Below are positions 33,100 through 41,458 of a stretch of DNA of 64,000 nucleotides, piece after piece (the first letter of the stretch is position 1; the number at the start of each line of letters is the position of its first letter). The stretch covers positions 1 to 64,000 of the forward strand of contig NZ_JBHUEE010000005.1 in the NCBI RefSeq assembly GCF_042680605.1, written 5' to 3'. This DNA is from Allobogoriella deserti. Lineage in GTDB: Bacteria > Actinomycetota > Actinomycetes > Actinomycetales > Actinomycetaceae. The notes under the pieces are model-generated. The model was given only the letters and a program-made list of their open reading frames with translations. It had not been told where the DNA came from and did no database searches. Both the position numbers and the translations under genes were made by a program.

Positions 33100-33782
33100 A
33101 CGGGCACCACAGCCAGATCAAGGTCGCGCTCGTCGACGACCAGGAACTCGTGCGCACCGGCCTGGCGATGGTCGTCGATTCCCAGGACGACATGCGCGTG
33201 GTCGGCCAGGCGGACGACGGCGCCGGAGCCATCGACCTGGTCGCCACCACGCCGTGCGACGTCGTCCTCATGGATGTGCGGATGCCCGGTGTCGACGGGG
33301 TCACCGCGACCCGACGGATTCTTGGGCGCCACCCGGACCGACCCCGCATCGTCGTCCTGACCACCTACGACCTCGACGACTACGCCTATGCCGCACTCAA
33401 GGCCGGTGCCGGCGGGTTCCTCCTCAAGGACGCCCCGGCCACCGAGGTCCTCGCCGCCGTCCGCGCGGTCCACGACGGGGACGCAGTTCTCGCGCCCTCG
33501 ACCACCCGCCGTCTCGTCGAGCGGGTCGTGGCGGATCTGCCCGGCCCGGGAACCGGCCGGCGCGGGCCCGACCCGTTCGCCCGGCTGACCGAGCGAGAAC
33601 GTGAGGTGCTGCTGGAGGTCGCCACGGGCGCGTCGAACGCCGAGATCGCCCAGCGCCTGTTCCTGTCGGAGGCGACCGTGAAGACCCACGTCGGGCGGTT
33701 GCTCACCAAACTCGGGCTGCGTGACCGGGTCCAGGCCGTGGTCCTCGCCTACGAGAGCGGGCTGGTGCGCCCGGGCGTCTGA
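33096..33782 (+). CDS. LuxR/NarL-family response regulator
   Basis: 228 residues: receiver domain with phospho-acceptor D60 in DVVLMDVRMPG and the conserved Lys in GGFLLKDAPA, then a LuxR-type helix-turn-helix (LTEREREVLLEVATGASNAEIAQRLFLSE...). GGAGGGAGG precedes ATG 33096. Cognate partner of the kinase immediately upstream. Its 3' end overlaps the convergent membrane-protein gene by 34 nt. Confidence 0.92.
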   Translation: MNGHHSQIKVALVDDQELVRTGLAMVVDSQDDMRVVGQADDGAGAIDLVATTPCDVVLMDVRMPGVDGVTATRRILGRHPDRPRIVVLTTYDLDDYAYAALKAGAGGFLLKDAPATEVLAAVRAVHDGDAVLAPSTTRRLVERVVADLPGPGTGRRGPDPFARLTEREREVLLEVATGASNAEIAQRLFLSEATVKTHVGRLLTKLGLRDRVQAVVLAYESGLVRPGV

Positions 33783-34837
33783 CGCGCAGACGCCGCCACC
33801 TGGGTCCGGCGCAGCACGTAGGCCAGCGTGGCGGCGCCGAGCGCCACTCCCCAGACGGGCCAGAACATCTCCGGCAGCCAGCCGGCGATGTCCTCGACGC
33901 CGACGGGGAAGTAGTCCGCCAGTCGGCCCGTCACGGCGACCCGGACGAACATCAGACCCGCCGAGGTCACGGCGACGGCCACGACCGATGCCGGCACCAC
34001 GGCGAGTGGGATCGGCACCGCCCGCCCGCCGAGGCCCGGCAGCCACGTGGGGAAGCGGGAGCCCCACGGACGGGTCAGCCCCCAGGTGAGGAGAGCGCCG
34101 ACCACCCCGCCGGTCGCCAGCCCGGCACCGATGCCGGCGATCTCGCGGATGTCGGCGAATGACTCCTGCGACAGCCCGAGCGGGATCCCCAGGGCCCACG
34201 CGTAGCGGGTCACGGCGTAACCGAGCGGCACGGCGACAGCGATCCCGGTCGCCCATCGGCCCCATCGCGCCACCGCGGCCGGCGCCGTCCATGCCGGCCG
34301 GCCGTGGGTGCGGTACGTCACCACGAGCCCGGCGATGCCCATAGCGACGAACACCAGGCCGGCGGCGGTGAGGAGGAAGAGGTTGAGGCTCGGCCAGTCG
34401 AGCAACGTCGCGCCGGGCAGCCGGCCGGCGAGCGCCATGACCAGCACGATCGGGGCGTACCCGAGGACAGCGAGTACGCGGTAGTCCGGCATCCCCACCG
34501 CCAGCACCAGCCCGAGGACGACGGCGGCCCAGCCGACCGCTCGAGCCGCACCGTCCGCGCGGCGCTGGAGACGGAAGGACGCCACCGCCACCGCGAGCCC
34601 GACCACCGACAGGACGGTCAGCAGTGCGGCCCCGGCCGTCGGGCCGAGCAGTCCGGGAAGCGTGAGCTCGGCAGCCGGGTCCACTGCCGGATCGGCGGGG
34701 TTGGCACCGACACCGGCGAGCCAGCCCAGCGAGAGCGCGAGGTAGCCCACTGACCACAGCGCCCCCGCCGCGGCGGCCACCGCCGTCCACCGGCGCCGGC
34801 GCGTGGGTCGTTCGGCGGCTTGCGAGGTGACGGACAT
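33749..34837 (-). CDS. Polytopic membrane protein
   Basis: The 362-residue integral membrane protein has about ten hydrophobic segments and short loops; no family was recognised with confidence. ATG 34837 is preceded by GGAAGGAA at good spacing. It is convergent with and overlaps the response-regulator gene and is divergent from the ABC ATPase at 35088, with the palindrome ATGACATCTGTCAT between. Context suggests it is a target of, or effector for, the adjacent two-component systems; this is inference. Confidence 0.7.
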   Translation of the reverse strand: MSVTSQAAERPTRRRRWTAVAAAAGALWSVGYLALSLGWLAGVGANPADPAVDPAAELTLPGLLGPTAGAALLTVLSVVGLAVAVASFRLQRRADGAARAVGWAAVVLGLVLAVGMPDYRVLAVLGYAPIVLVMALAGRLPGATLLDWPSLNLFLLTAAGLVFVAMGIAGLVVTYRTHGRPAWTAPAAVARWGRWATGIAVAVPLGYAVTRYAWALGIPLGLSQESFADIREIAGIGAGLATGGVVGALLTWGLTRPWGSRFPTWLPGLGGRAVPIPLAVVPASVVAVAVTSAGLMFVRVAVTGRLADYFPVGVEDIAGWLPEMFWPVWGVALGAATLAYVLRRTQVAASARQTPGRTSPLS

Positions 34838-34994
34838 GTCCGGTTCCTTCCTTCGGCCCGGCCGGTCCCGGGCGGCAGCACCAGGTTCGTGCCCCGGCGA
34901 GACCTGCGGCGTCGCCCGCACGTCGCGACCAGCTACGCCGCAAGGATGATCCGGTCCGGACCGAAGGGATGCACCGGCCACGCTCGGCACACGG

Positions 34995-35008
34995 ATGACA
35001 TCTGTCAT
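34995..35008. promoter_or_regulatory. Palindromic operator candidate between membrane protein and ABC operon
   Basis: ATGACA-TC-TGTCAT is a 6-bp-arm inverted repeat in the gap of the divergent genes. It is the only conspicuous dyad in the gap and could bind one of the two LuxR-type regulators nearby. The rest of 34838-35087 contains no recognised gene. Confidence 0.5.
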
Positions 35009-35087
35009 GGGCCGACCGTGGAACGCGCACCACGACCGGTGAGCAGGTGCACTGCCGTTTGCCGTTCCCGCGCCCCAGAATCGAGAC

Positions 35088-36047
35088 ATGACCACATCCG
35101 AGACCGTCATCACGCTCACCGGCCTGCGTCGCAGCTACGGGACGGGCCGCACCGCCTTCGAGGCCGTCCGCGGCGTCGATCTCGCCGTTGCTCGGGGCGA
35201 ACTGTTCGCGCTCCTCGGCACGAACGGTGCCGGAAAGACCTCCTTGCTGGAGGTGGTCGAAGGGATCGCGCCGGCCACCGCCGGCACGGTCGAGGTCCTC
35301 GGTCACGACCCGTACCGGCAGCGGCACCAGGTCCGGCCCCGGATGGGCATCATGCTGCAGGAGGCCGGGTTTCCCGCCGATCTCACGACGGCGGAGACGG
35401 CACGGATGTGGCACGGCACGCTGGGGCGCCCCCGGCCGGTGGAGCAGTGCCTGGCCATGGTCGGCCTCAGTCACCGCGCCGGTGTGCGTGTCTCCTCCCT
35501 CTCCGGCGGCGAACGGCGCCGGCTCGACATTGCGCTGGCCGTCATGGGGCGTCCGGAGATCCTCTTCCTGGACGAGCCCACGACCGGGCTCGACCCCCAG
35601 TCGCGCCGCAACTCGTGGGAACTCGTGCGCAGCCTGCTGGCCGAGGGGACGACGGTCGTGCTCACCACCCACTACCTCGAGGAGGCCGAGGAACTGGCCG
35701 ACCGCCTCGCGATCATGCACGCCGGCGAGATCGTCCGCAGTGGCACGGTCGCCGACGTCGTCGCCTCCGAGCCGGCGCGCATCCGCTACCGCACGGTAGA
35801 CACCGCCCTGACCGACCCCGCGGAGCTGGCTGGTCTGCCGGCCGTCAGCGCGACGCCACGGACGGGCGCGAGCGGTGTCGAGATCGAGACCGGTGACCTG
35901 CAGGCCACGCTCACCGCGCTGCTGGTACGGGCCGAGCAGGCCGGTGCCGTCCTGGAACACCTCGAGGCCAGCCCCGCCTCGCTCGAACGCGCCTTCCTCA
36001 CCATCGCCGAGGGGCGGGGCGCCGACGCCGTGCCCGCCGCGGCGTGA
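35088..36047 (+). CDS. ABC transporter ATP-binding protein
   Basis: The 319-residue ABC ATPase has Walker A LLGTNGAGKTS, signature SSLSGGERRRLD, Walker B ILFLDEPTTGLD and the H-loop TTHYLEEAEE. An additional C-terminal region of about 75 residues resembles that of CcmA/DrrA-like exporters. Paired with the permease at 36133 and followed by a kinase/regulator pair, a common arrangement for peptide- or antibiotic-responsive exporters. Confidence 0.93.
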   Translation: MTTSETVITLTGLRRSYGTGRTAFEAVRGVDLAVARGELFALLGTNGAGKTSLLEVVEGIAPATAGTVEVLGHDPYRQRHQVRPRMGIMLQEAGFPADLTTAETARMWHGTLGRPRPVEQCLAMVGLSHRAGVRVSSLSGGERRRLDIALAVMGRPEILFLDEPTTGLDPQSRRNSWELVRSLLAEGTTVVLTTHYLEEAEELADRLAIMHAGEIVRSGTVADVVASEPARIRYRTVDTALTDPAELAGLPAVSATPRTGASGVEIETGDLQATLTALLVRAEQAGAVLEHLEASPASLERAFLTIAEGRGADAVPAAA

Positions 36048-36061
36048 GCCGGCGGGACAGC

Positions 36062-36113
36062 AATGACCAGTCGGCACACGAATGACGAGTCGGCACATGA
36101 ATGACGAATCGCG
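36062..36113 (+). repeat. 19-nt intergenic repeat array, copy 2
   Basis: Two full 19-nt units (36062-36080, 36081-36099) and one 14-nt partial (36100-36113) of AATGACnAGTCGGCACAnG sit between the ABC ATPase and permease genes. They share the core ATGACGAGTCGGCACA with the array at 13664-13715. Confidence 0.8.
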
Positions 36114-36132
36114 AACCTGGGCAGGAGAGACC

Positions 36133-36966
36133 ATGACCGCCACCCCCACCACGTCGCCGAACGCCGGTACCGCCGCCGTACGCGCCGGCCGCACCCGCCG
36201 GCTCCTCGCGCTGGCCCGCGCGGAGGCGATCCTGCTGCTGCGCAACAAGACCGCCCTGTTCAATGCGGTCCTGCTCGCCCCGCTCCTCGTCGGCTTCTTC
36301 GTGACCGTCGGCGGTGACTTCCTCGGGCCCGACCCGGCCGCCATGGTGGCCTCGACGCTGACCATGCTGCTCTCGATCGCGCTGCTGATGGTCGTCTATT
36401 ACAACCTCACGACCTCGGTCGTCGCCCGCCGGGAGGAGCTGGTCCTCAAGCGGCTACGCACCGGTGAGTCCACCGCCCCCGAGATCCTTCTCGCCTACGC
36501 CCTGCCGGGCTTTGCCATCACACTCGCGCAACTGGTGCTCGCCGGCGTCGCCGGGGCGCTGCTCGCCGAGGCGCCCCCGCTGGCCCGCCCGCACTGGCTC
36601 ATCCTCGCCGTCCTCGGCGGGACGGCCGTCTTCGCGCTGCTCGCCGTCGCCTCCTCGGGCCTGACCCGTACCGCGGAGACCGCGCAACTGACCACGATGC
36701 CTCTGATCTTCGTGGCGCTGCTGCTGTCCGGCTTCTCCCTACCGCTGCACCTCATGCCCGACGTCGTCGGCCAGGTCGCCGCGTGGACCCCGCTGTACCC
36801 GGTGGTGACGCTCGCCCAGCACGGCTTCGGCACCGTCCTGCCGGACGGCACCGTCGCCTCCGGGGCGCTCAGGGACGTGGCGCAGCCGATCGCGTGCCTC
36901 ATCGTCTGGGGCGCCCTCGGCGTCGCCGGCGTTCGCCGCTGGATGCGGTGGGAGCCCCGCCGCTGA
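36133..36966 (+). CDS. ABC-2-type transporter permease
   Basis: The 277-residue integral membrane protein has six predicted helices and the ABC-2 layout, with EAILLLRNKTALFNAVLLAP at the first helix and an amphipathic loop LVLKRLRTGESTAPEILL before helix three. ATG 36133 follows AGGAGAG; an earlier ATG at 36082 lies inside the repeat array and is rejected. It forms the transmembrane part of the exporter with the ATPase upstream. Confidence 0.9.
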   Translation: MTATPTTSPNAGTAAVRAGRTRRLLALARAEAILLLRNKTALFNAVLLAPLLVGFFVTVGGDFLGPDPAAMVASTLTMLLSIALLMVVYYNLTTSVVARREELVLKRLRTGESTAPEILLAYALPGFAITLAQLVLAGVAGALLAEAPPLARPHWLILAVLGGTAVFALLAVASSGLTRTAETAQLTTMPLIFVALLLSGFSLPLHLMPDVVGQVAAWTPLYPVVTLAQHGFGTVLPDGTVASGALRDVAQPIACLIVWGALGVAGVRRWMRWEPRR

Positions 36967-37012
36967 CCAGCCTGCGGCCGATGGCCGCCACCACCTGGAA
37001 GAGTAGGAGATC

Positions 37013-38248
37013 GTGAGCACGCTGCCCGGACGTTGGACCGAACCCGAGAAGTTCGAGGTCTACACCCGGTGGTCGGTCTACATCCTGTTCGTCTTCGTGC
37101 CCCTGGCCGCCGCCGCGATCGTCAGCAGCGTCAGCCAGGACCACCCGCGGCTCGCGCTGCTGTACGGCATCGGGAGCGTCATCGAGGCGGCGCTGGGCGC
37201 CCTCGTCTCCTCCCGGGCGTTCACTCAGGCGGTCGGCGGTCGCAGGATGCCACTCGCCTGGGTCATCGCCCTCGCCACGGTCGGGATGGCACAGACGGTT
37301 CTCGCCCTGCAGATCCCGCTGAGTCCGGACGGGCGGCCCGAACGCGTGTGGGCCGTGGTCCTCGCACTCGGTCTCATCCTCGCTGCCACCGCGCCGATGC
37401 TGAACACCCGGGCCATCGCCGTCGGGGTCCTGCTGGTCGCACTCGCGGCCGGTGCAGCGGCGGCCGCGGGACTCCCGCCGGAACGCGGGCCGGGCGAGGA
37501 CTACCTCCACCCGCTTCCGGCGTTCATCTCCGCTGCAGCCATGACTGCGGGTATCGCCTTCTCCACCCGCGTGACGGCCTGGATGCTCAAAGTGGTGCGC
37601 GAACTCGACCGCAGCCGCGCCGTCCACGCCCGGCTCGCCGTCGCGGAGGAACGCCTCCGATTCTCCCGGGACTTGCACGACGTCGCGGGCCGGGCCTTGT
37701 CCGCCATCGCCGTGAAGAGCGAGCTCGCCACGGAGCTGTCCCGCCGCGGCCAGGACGGCGCGGCCGAGCAGATGGCAGAGATCCGGCACCTGGCCCAGGA
37801 GACGCTGCGCGAGGTCCGCGGCGTCGTCTCCGGCTACCGGGCGACCGACCTGGCCGCCGAGCTCGACGGTGCCCGTTCCGTGCTGCGCTCCGCCGGCGTC
37901 GAGACCCGGGTGACCGGTGTCGAGACGGAGTTGCCGGAGCCGGTCCAGGAGGCGCTGGGGTGGGTGGTGCGTGAAGGGGTCACCAACGTCATCCGGCACG
38001 CCCGCGCGCGGACGTGCACCATCGACCTCGAGGTCGACGCCGGCACCGCGCGCCTGACTATCGGCAACGACGGCGTCCGGGGGCGGCCCTCGACCGGCGG
38101 CTCGGGGCTGCTCGGGATCCGCGAACGCCTCGCCCCGCTCGGCGGCGAGCTGACCACGACGCACGAGGACGACAGCTTCGTGCTCGCCGCCGTCGTCCCC
38201 GTACCGGCCGCGGCCGCTCGCGGTTCTGCCACCATGGAGCGGCCATGA
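37013..38248 (+). CDS. DesK-type sensor histidine kinase
   Basis: The 411-residue kinase has about six transmembrane helices in residues 15-190, phospho-acceptor H222 in RFSRDLHDVAGRALSAIAVK (DesK/NarL-type HisKA_3), and a HATPase_c domain with VREGVTNVIRHARAR and GSGLLGIRERL. GTG 37013 has AGGAGA upstream. It overlaps the regulator gene by ATGA. The linkage to an ABC exporter suggests it senses membrane or antibiotic stress. Confidence 0.9.
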   Translation: MSTLPGRWTEPEKFEVYTRWSVYILFVFVPLAAAAIVSSVSQDHPRLALLYGIGSVIEAALGALVSSRAFTQAVGGRRMPLAWVIALATVGMAQTVLALQIPLSPDGRPERVWAVVLALGLILAATAPMLNTRAIAVGVLLVALAAGAAAAAGLPPERGPGEDYLHPLPAFISAAAMTAGIAFSTRVTAWMLKVVRELDRSRAVHARLAVAEERLRFSRDLHDVAGRALSAIAVKSELATELSRRGQDGAAEQMAEIRHLAQETLREVRGVVSGYRATDLAAELDGARSVLRSAGVETRVTGVETELPEPVQEALGWVVREGVTNVIRHARARTCTIDLEVDAGTARLTIGNDGVRGRPSTGGSGLLGIRERLAPLGGELTTTHEDDSFVLAAVVPVPAAAARGSATMERP

Positions 38249-38850
38249 TCGAGATCCTCCTCGCCGACGACGAGACGCTCATCCGCGACGCGCTCGCCGG
38301 GCTGCTCGGCCTCGAGGAGGACCTGCACGTGGTCGCCACAGCCGCCTCCGGTGCAGCGGCCGTTGCTGCGGCGCGGACGTACCGGCCGGACGTGGCCGTC
38401 CTCGACCTGCAGATGCCGGACGGCGACGGCGTCGCGGCCGCCACGCAGATCCACGACGAGGTTCCCACCTGCCGGACCATGATCGTCACCAGTCACGGCC
38501 GCCCCGGCTACCTCAAGCGCGCCTTGGCCGCCGGCGTCTCCGGCTTCCTGCCCAAAACGGTCTCCGCCCGCGCCCTGGCCGAGGCCGTCCGGCAGGTCCA
38601 CGACGGCGGCCGCTATGTCGATCCGGAGCTGGCCGCGGACGCCATCAGCGCCGGCGAGTCACCGCTGACCCCGCGCGAGGCCGATGTCCTCGAGCTCGCG
38701 GCTACCGGAGCGCCCGCCGAGGAGATCGCCCAGCGCGCCCACCTCAGCCCCGGGACGGTGCGCAACTATCTCTCGGCCGCGGTGACCAAGCTCGGCGCGG
38801 CGAACCGGCACGAGGCGGTCCAGGTCGCCCGCCGGCACGGCTGGATCTGA
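38245..38850 (+). CDS. DesR-type response regulator
   Basis: 201 residues with receiver phospho-acceptor D54 (DVAVLDLQMPDGDG) and a LuxR-type helix-turn-helix (LTPREADVLELAATGAPAEEIAQ...). Cognate of the overlapping kinase. It may bind the palindrome at 34995-35008 or its own promoter; not determinable here. Confidence 0.92.
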   Translation: MIEILLADDETLIRDALAGLLGLEEDLHVVATAASGAAAVAAARTYRPDVAVLDLQMPDGDGVAAATQIHDEVPTCRTMIVTSHGRPGYLKRALAAGVSGFLPKTVSARALAEAVRQVHDGGRYVDPELAADAISAGESPLTPREADVLELAATGAPAEEIAQRAHLSPGTVRNYLSAAVTKLGAANRHEAVQVARRHGWI

Positions 38851-38872
38851 CCCGGCGGATACCATCGCCGGT

Positions 38873-39715
38873 ATGGGGGCGCGCCGGGTCTCGGTCACGT
38901 ACTGGGTTTTCGTGGTGGTGCTCAAACCCGCGATCATCCTGGTCACTCGCCGTCGGTGGCGCGGCGGCGAGCACGTGCCGCCGGCCGGGGGCTTCGTCGC
39001 CGTGGCGAACCATGTCACCGACCTCGACCCCCTCACCTTCGGGCACTTCCTGCTCGACCACGGGGCCCCGCCACACTTCCTCGCCAAGTCCTCGCTGTTC
39101 GAGGTCCCGGTGGTGGGCCGGATGTTGGCGGCCGCACGGCAGATTCCGGTCTACCGTGGCACCACGCGCGCCGGCGAGTCGCTGGTCGCCGCGGAACGGG
39201 CGCTGCAGGAGGGGCGCTGCGTCGCGATGTTCCCCGAGGGCACCCTCACCCGTGATCCCGATCTGTGGCCGATGACCGGCCGCAGCGGCGCGGCCCGCCT
39301 CGCACTGACGACGCGGGTGCCCGTCCTCCCGGTGGCTCAGTGGGGCGCCCACCGGGTCCTGCCCCGTTACTCGGTGCTGCCACGACCCGTCCCACGCAAG
39401 GAGGTCGTCGTCGTGGCCGGTCCGCCGGTCGACCTTGACGACCTCTACGGTCGGCCGCTGCAACCCTCCGTGCTCGACGAGGCCACCGACCGCATCATGG
39501 CCGCGGTCACCGAACAGCTCGCTCAGATCCGCGGCGAGACACCGCCCGCCCGGGCGTACGACCTGCGGCGCGACGGCGATCCCGTGGCCGGCGAGAACTC
39601 CTGGGCCGGCCGCCGTGCCGCCGGGCGAGAGGGCAGAACGGTCCGGAGGAGCCTGCGCACCCGGGTCCGCGACGCGCTGCTCGAGCGGGCCCGCCGCGCG
39701 CTGCGGCGTCGCTGA
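38873..39715 (+). CDS. 1-acyl-sn-glycerol-3-phosphate acyltransferase family protein
   Basis: The 280-residue PlsC/LPLAT-family protein has an N-terminal hydrophobic segment, the catalytic HX4D motif in VANHVTDLDPL near residue 47, a glycine/arginine block around GRMLAAARQIPVYRG, and FPEGTLTRDPDLWPM. It likely makes phosphatidic acid in phospholipid synthesis; other acyl acceptors are possible. TACCAT (38860-38865) ends 7 nt before the ATG. A basic tail follows residue about 230. Confidence 0.88.
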   Translation: MGARRVSVTYWVFVVVLKPAIILVTRRRWRGGEHVPPAGGFVAVANHVTDLDPLTFGHFLLDHGAPPHFLAKSSLFEVPVVGRMLAAARQIPVYRGTTRAGESLVAAERALQEGRCVAMFPEGTLTRDPDLWPMTGRSGAARLALTTRVPVLPVAQWGAHRVLPRYSVLPRPVPRKEVVVVAGPPVDLDDLYGRPLQPSVLDEATDRIMAAVTEQLAQIRGETPPARAYDLRRDGDPVAGENSWAGRRAAGREGRTVRRSLRTRVRDALLERARRALRRR

Positions 39716-39810
39716 CGCCAGGGTGCCGGCGGGCCGCCCCCGCCCCGCTCCCGGTTGTCCACGTCCGCCGCCGGGGCGAGACTGGCCCTCCAGGTCGACG
39801 AGGAGGTCAC

Positions 39811-40020
39811 ATGCCCGAGAACAGCACGTACAAGGTCAGCGAGATCGTCGGGACCTCGCCCACCGGCGTGGACGAGGCGATCCGCAACGGTATCGAGCGG
39901 GCGGGCGCCACGCTGCGCCACCTCGACTGGTTCGAGGTGGTCTCCGTGCGTGGCCACGTCGAGGAGGGGCAGATCGCCCACTACCAGGTCACCATGAAGG
40001 TGGGGTTCCGGCTCGACTGA
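39811..40020 (+). CDS. Dodecin
   Basis: The 69-residue protein assembles into a dodecamer that stores flavin or CoA. YKVSEIVGTSPTGVDEAIRNG, the flavin-stacking Trp in LRHLDWFEVVSVRG, and IAHYQVTMKVGFRL match the family. GAGGAGG precedes ATG 39811. Its last codons and stop are tandemly duplicated just downstream. Confidence 0.9.
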   Translation: MPENSTYKVSEIVGTSPTGVDEAIRNGIERAGATLRHLDWFEVVSVRGHVEEGQIAHYQVTMKVGFRLD

Positions 40021-40045
40021 GCGTGGGGTTCTGGCTCGACTGAGC
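40000..40045 (+). repeat. 23-nt tandem duplication at the dodecin stop
   Basis: Bases 40000-40022 (GTGGGGTTCCGGCTCGACTG...) recur at 40023-40045 with one mismatch. The unit covers the final codons and stop of dodecin; the second copy has its own TGA and does not change the protein. Confidence 0.85.
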
Positions 40046-40100
40046 AATGACCGGCCCTCGGGCGAGCAGGCGACCGCCACCCGGAAGACGCCCGTCGTGG

Positions 40101-41267
40101 TCAGGTCGGCCAGGCTCGCAAGGCGTGGTCGAGATCGGCCCACAGGTCCTCGACGTCCTCGATCCCGACGCTGAGGCGGAGGAGGTCCTCCGGCACGGAC
40201 ACCGCCTCGGCCCCCAGCCGGCGCCGCCGCTCCATCGAGGACTCGACGCCGCCCAGGCTGGTGGCCGGCAACCAGAGCCGGACGGCGCGCGTCACGGCGT
40301 CCGCATGGCCGACCCCGCCGGACGGACGCAGGGTCAGGATCGACCCGAAGCCGTCCATCAGCTCGGCGGCACGTGCATGCTGCGGGTGCGAGGACAACCC
40401 GGGATGGACCACCTCCGCGACGGACGGATGGTCGGCGAGCCGGCGGGCGAGTTCCAGCGCGTTGTGCTGTGCCCGCTCCACCCGCAGGGCGAGGGTGCGC
40501 AGGCCACGCAAGGCGAGCCAGGTCTCGAACGGACCGGGAATCGCACCCCCGACGGTGCGCCGGGCGTGCAGCCGGGCGCGCAGGTCACCGTCGGAGGTCA
40601 CCGCCGCTCCCATGACGAGGTCCGAGTGGCCGGCGAGATGCTTGGTGACCGAGTGGACCACGACGTCCGCGCCCTGCGCCAGCGGACGCTGCAGCAGGGG
40701 CGTCGCGAAGGTGTTGTCCACCACGCACACCGCCCCGACGCGATGCGCGGCCGCCGCCAGGGCGGGAATGTCGGCGACCTCGAGCAGCGGGTTGGTCGGG
40801 GACTCGATCCACAGCAGACTCCCGGCCGGGCCCTCGGCCGGCGCGAGCGCGGCGACCACGGCCTCCGTGTCGGCGATGTCGACCTCCCGCACCACCGACT
40901 GCTCCCGGGCGGCCTGCTCGCGCGCGGCGGTCAGCGAGGCGAGATAGGCGTGCCGAGGGGCCACGATCGCCGTCCCTGGCTCGGCCAGGCGCAGGGCAGC
41001 GTCGATCGCCCCCATACCGGAGGAGAACACCAGGCCGGAAAGGCTCGCCCCTTCCAGCTCGGCGAGCGTGGCCTCCAACGGATGCCAGGTCTCGGTGTCG
41101 TACCGCGCGTACATGAGGCTGCCTGCCGGATCGCCGGTGGAGGCGTACGTGCTGGACAGGACCACCGGCGGGTTCACCGGCGCCCCTTGGTCACGGGTAG
41201 GACGGCCGCCGGCGACGGCGAGTGTGGCAGGGGAGAGCGGACGGTTCTGGGTGGGACGGTCGGTCAC
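40101..41267 (-). CDS. Cys/Met metabolism PLP enzyme (cystathionine gamma-synthase/lyase type)
   Basis: The 388-residue fold-type I PLP enzyme of the trans-sulfuration family. PLP Lys lies in VVHSVTKHLAGHSDLVMGA; PVVLSSTYAS, SSGMGAIDAAL, WIESPTNPLLEVADI and TSLGGVESSMER are family signatures. Cystathionine gamma-synthase and gamma-lyase cannot be separated from sequence, although the ASLGGVES-type loop is common to both. Start GTG 41267 follows TACCCT by 6 nt on the minus strand. No other sulfur gene is adjacent. Confidence 0.85.
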   Translation of the reverse strand: MTDRPTQNRPLSPATLAVAGGRPTRDQGAPVNPPVVLSSTYASTGDPAGSLMYARYDTETWHPLEATLAELEGASLSGLVFSSGMGAIDAALRLAEPGTAIVAPRHAYLASLTAAREQAAREQSVVREVDIADTEAVVAALAPAEGPAGSLLWIESPTNPLLEVADIPALAAAAHRVGAVCVVDNTFATPLLQRPLAQGADVVVHSVTKHLAGHSDLVMGAAVTSDGDLRARLHARRTVGGAIPGPFETWLALRGLRTLALRVERAQHNALELARRLADHPSVAEVVHPGLSSHPQHARAAELMDGFGSILTLRPSGGVGHADAVTRAVRLWLPATSLGGVESSMERRRRLGAEAVSVPEDLLRLSVGIEDVEDLWADLDHALRAWPT

Positions 41268-41458
41268 CGCGCCAGGGTACGGCCGATCGGACCGACGTGA
41301 GGGCTTCGGGCCACCGTGCCCCGACGCCCGGACGCTGTGGCGCCCCGGTCGCCCACGCCCTGGTGACCCGCGCGGCGTGATCCGGCTCTCGCCCGCCGCG
41401 CGAGGCCTCCGGCGATGCGCGCACCGGGCCGTGGGACGGCGGCGGTAGCCTCGGGCCG

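Noticed and set aside
13664..36113. 19-nt repeats as CRISPR arrays
   Set aside because: Only two to three degenerate units per array, no unique spacers of constant length, and no cas genes.
36082..36132. Upstream ATG start for the ABC permease at 36082
   Set aside because: It sits inside the 19-nt repeat array; ATG 36133 has AGGAGAG upstream.
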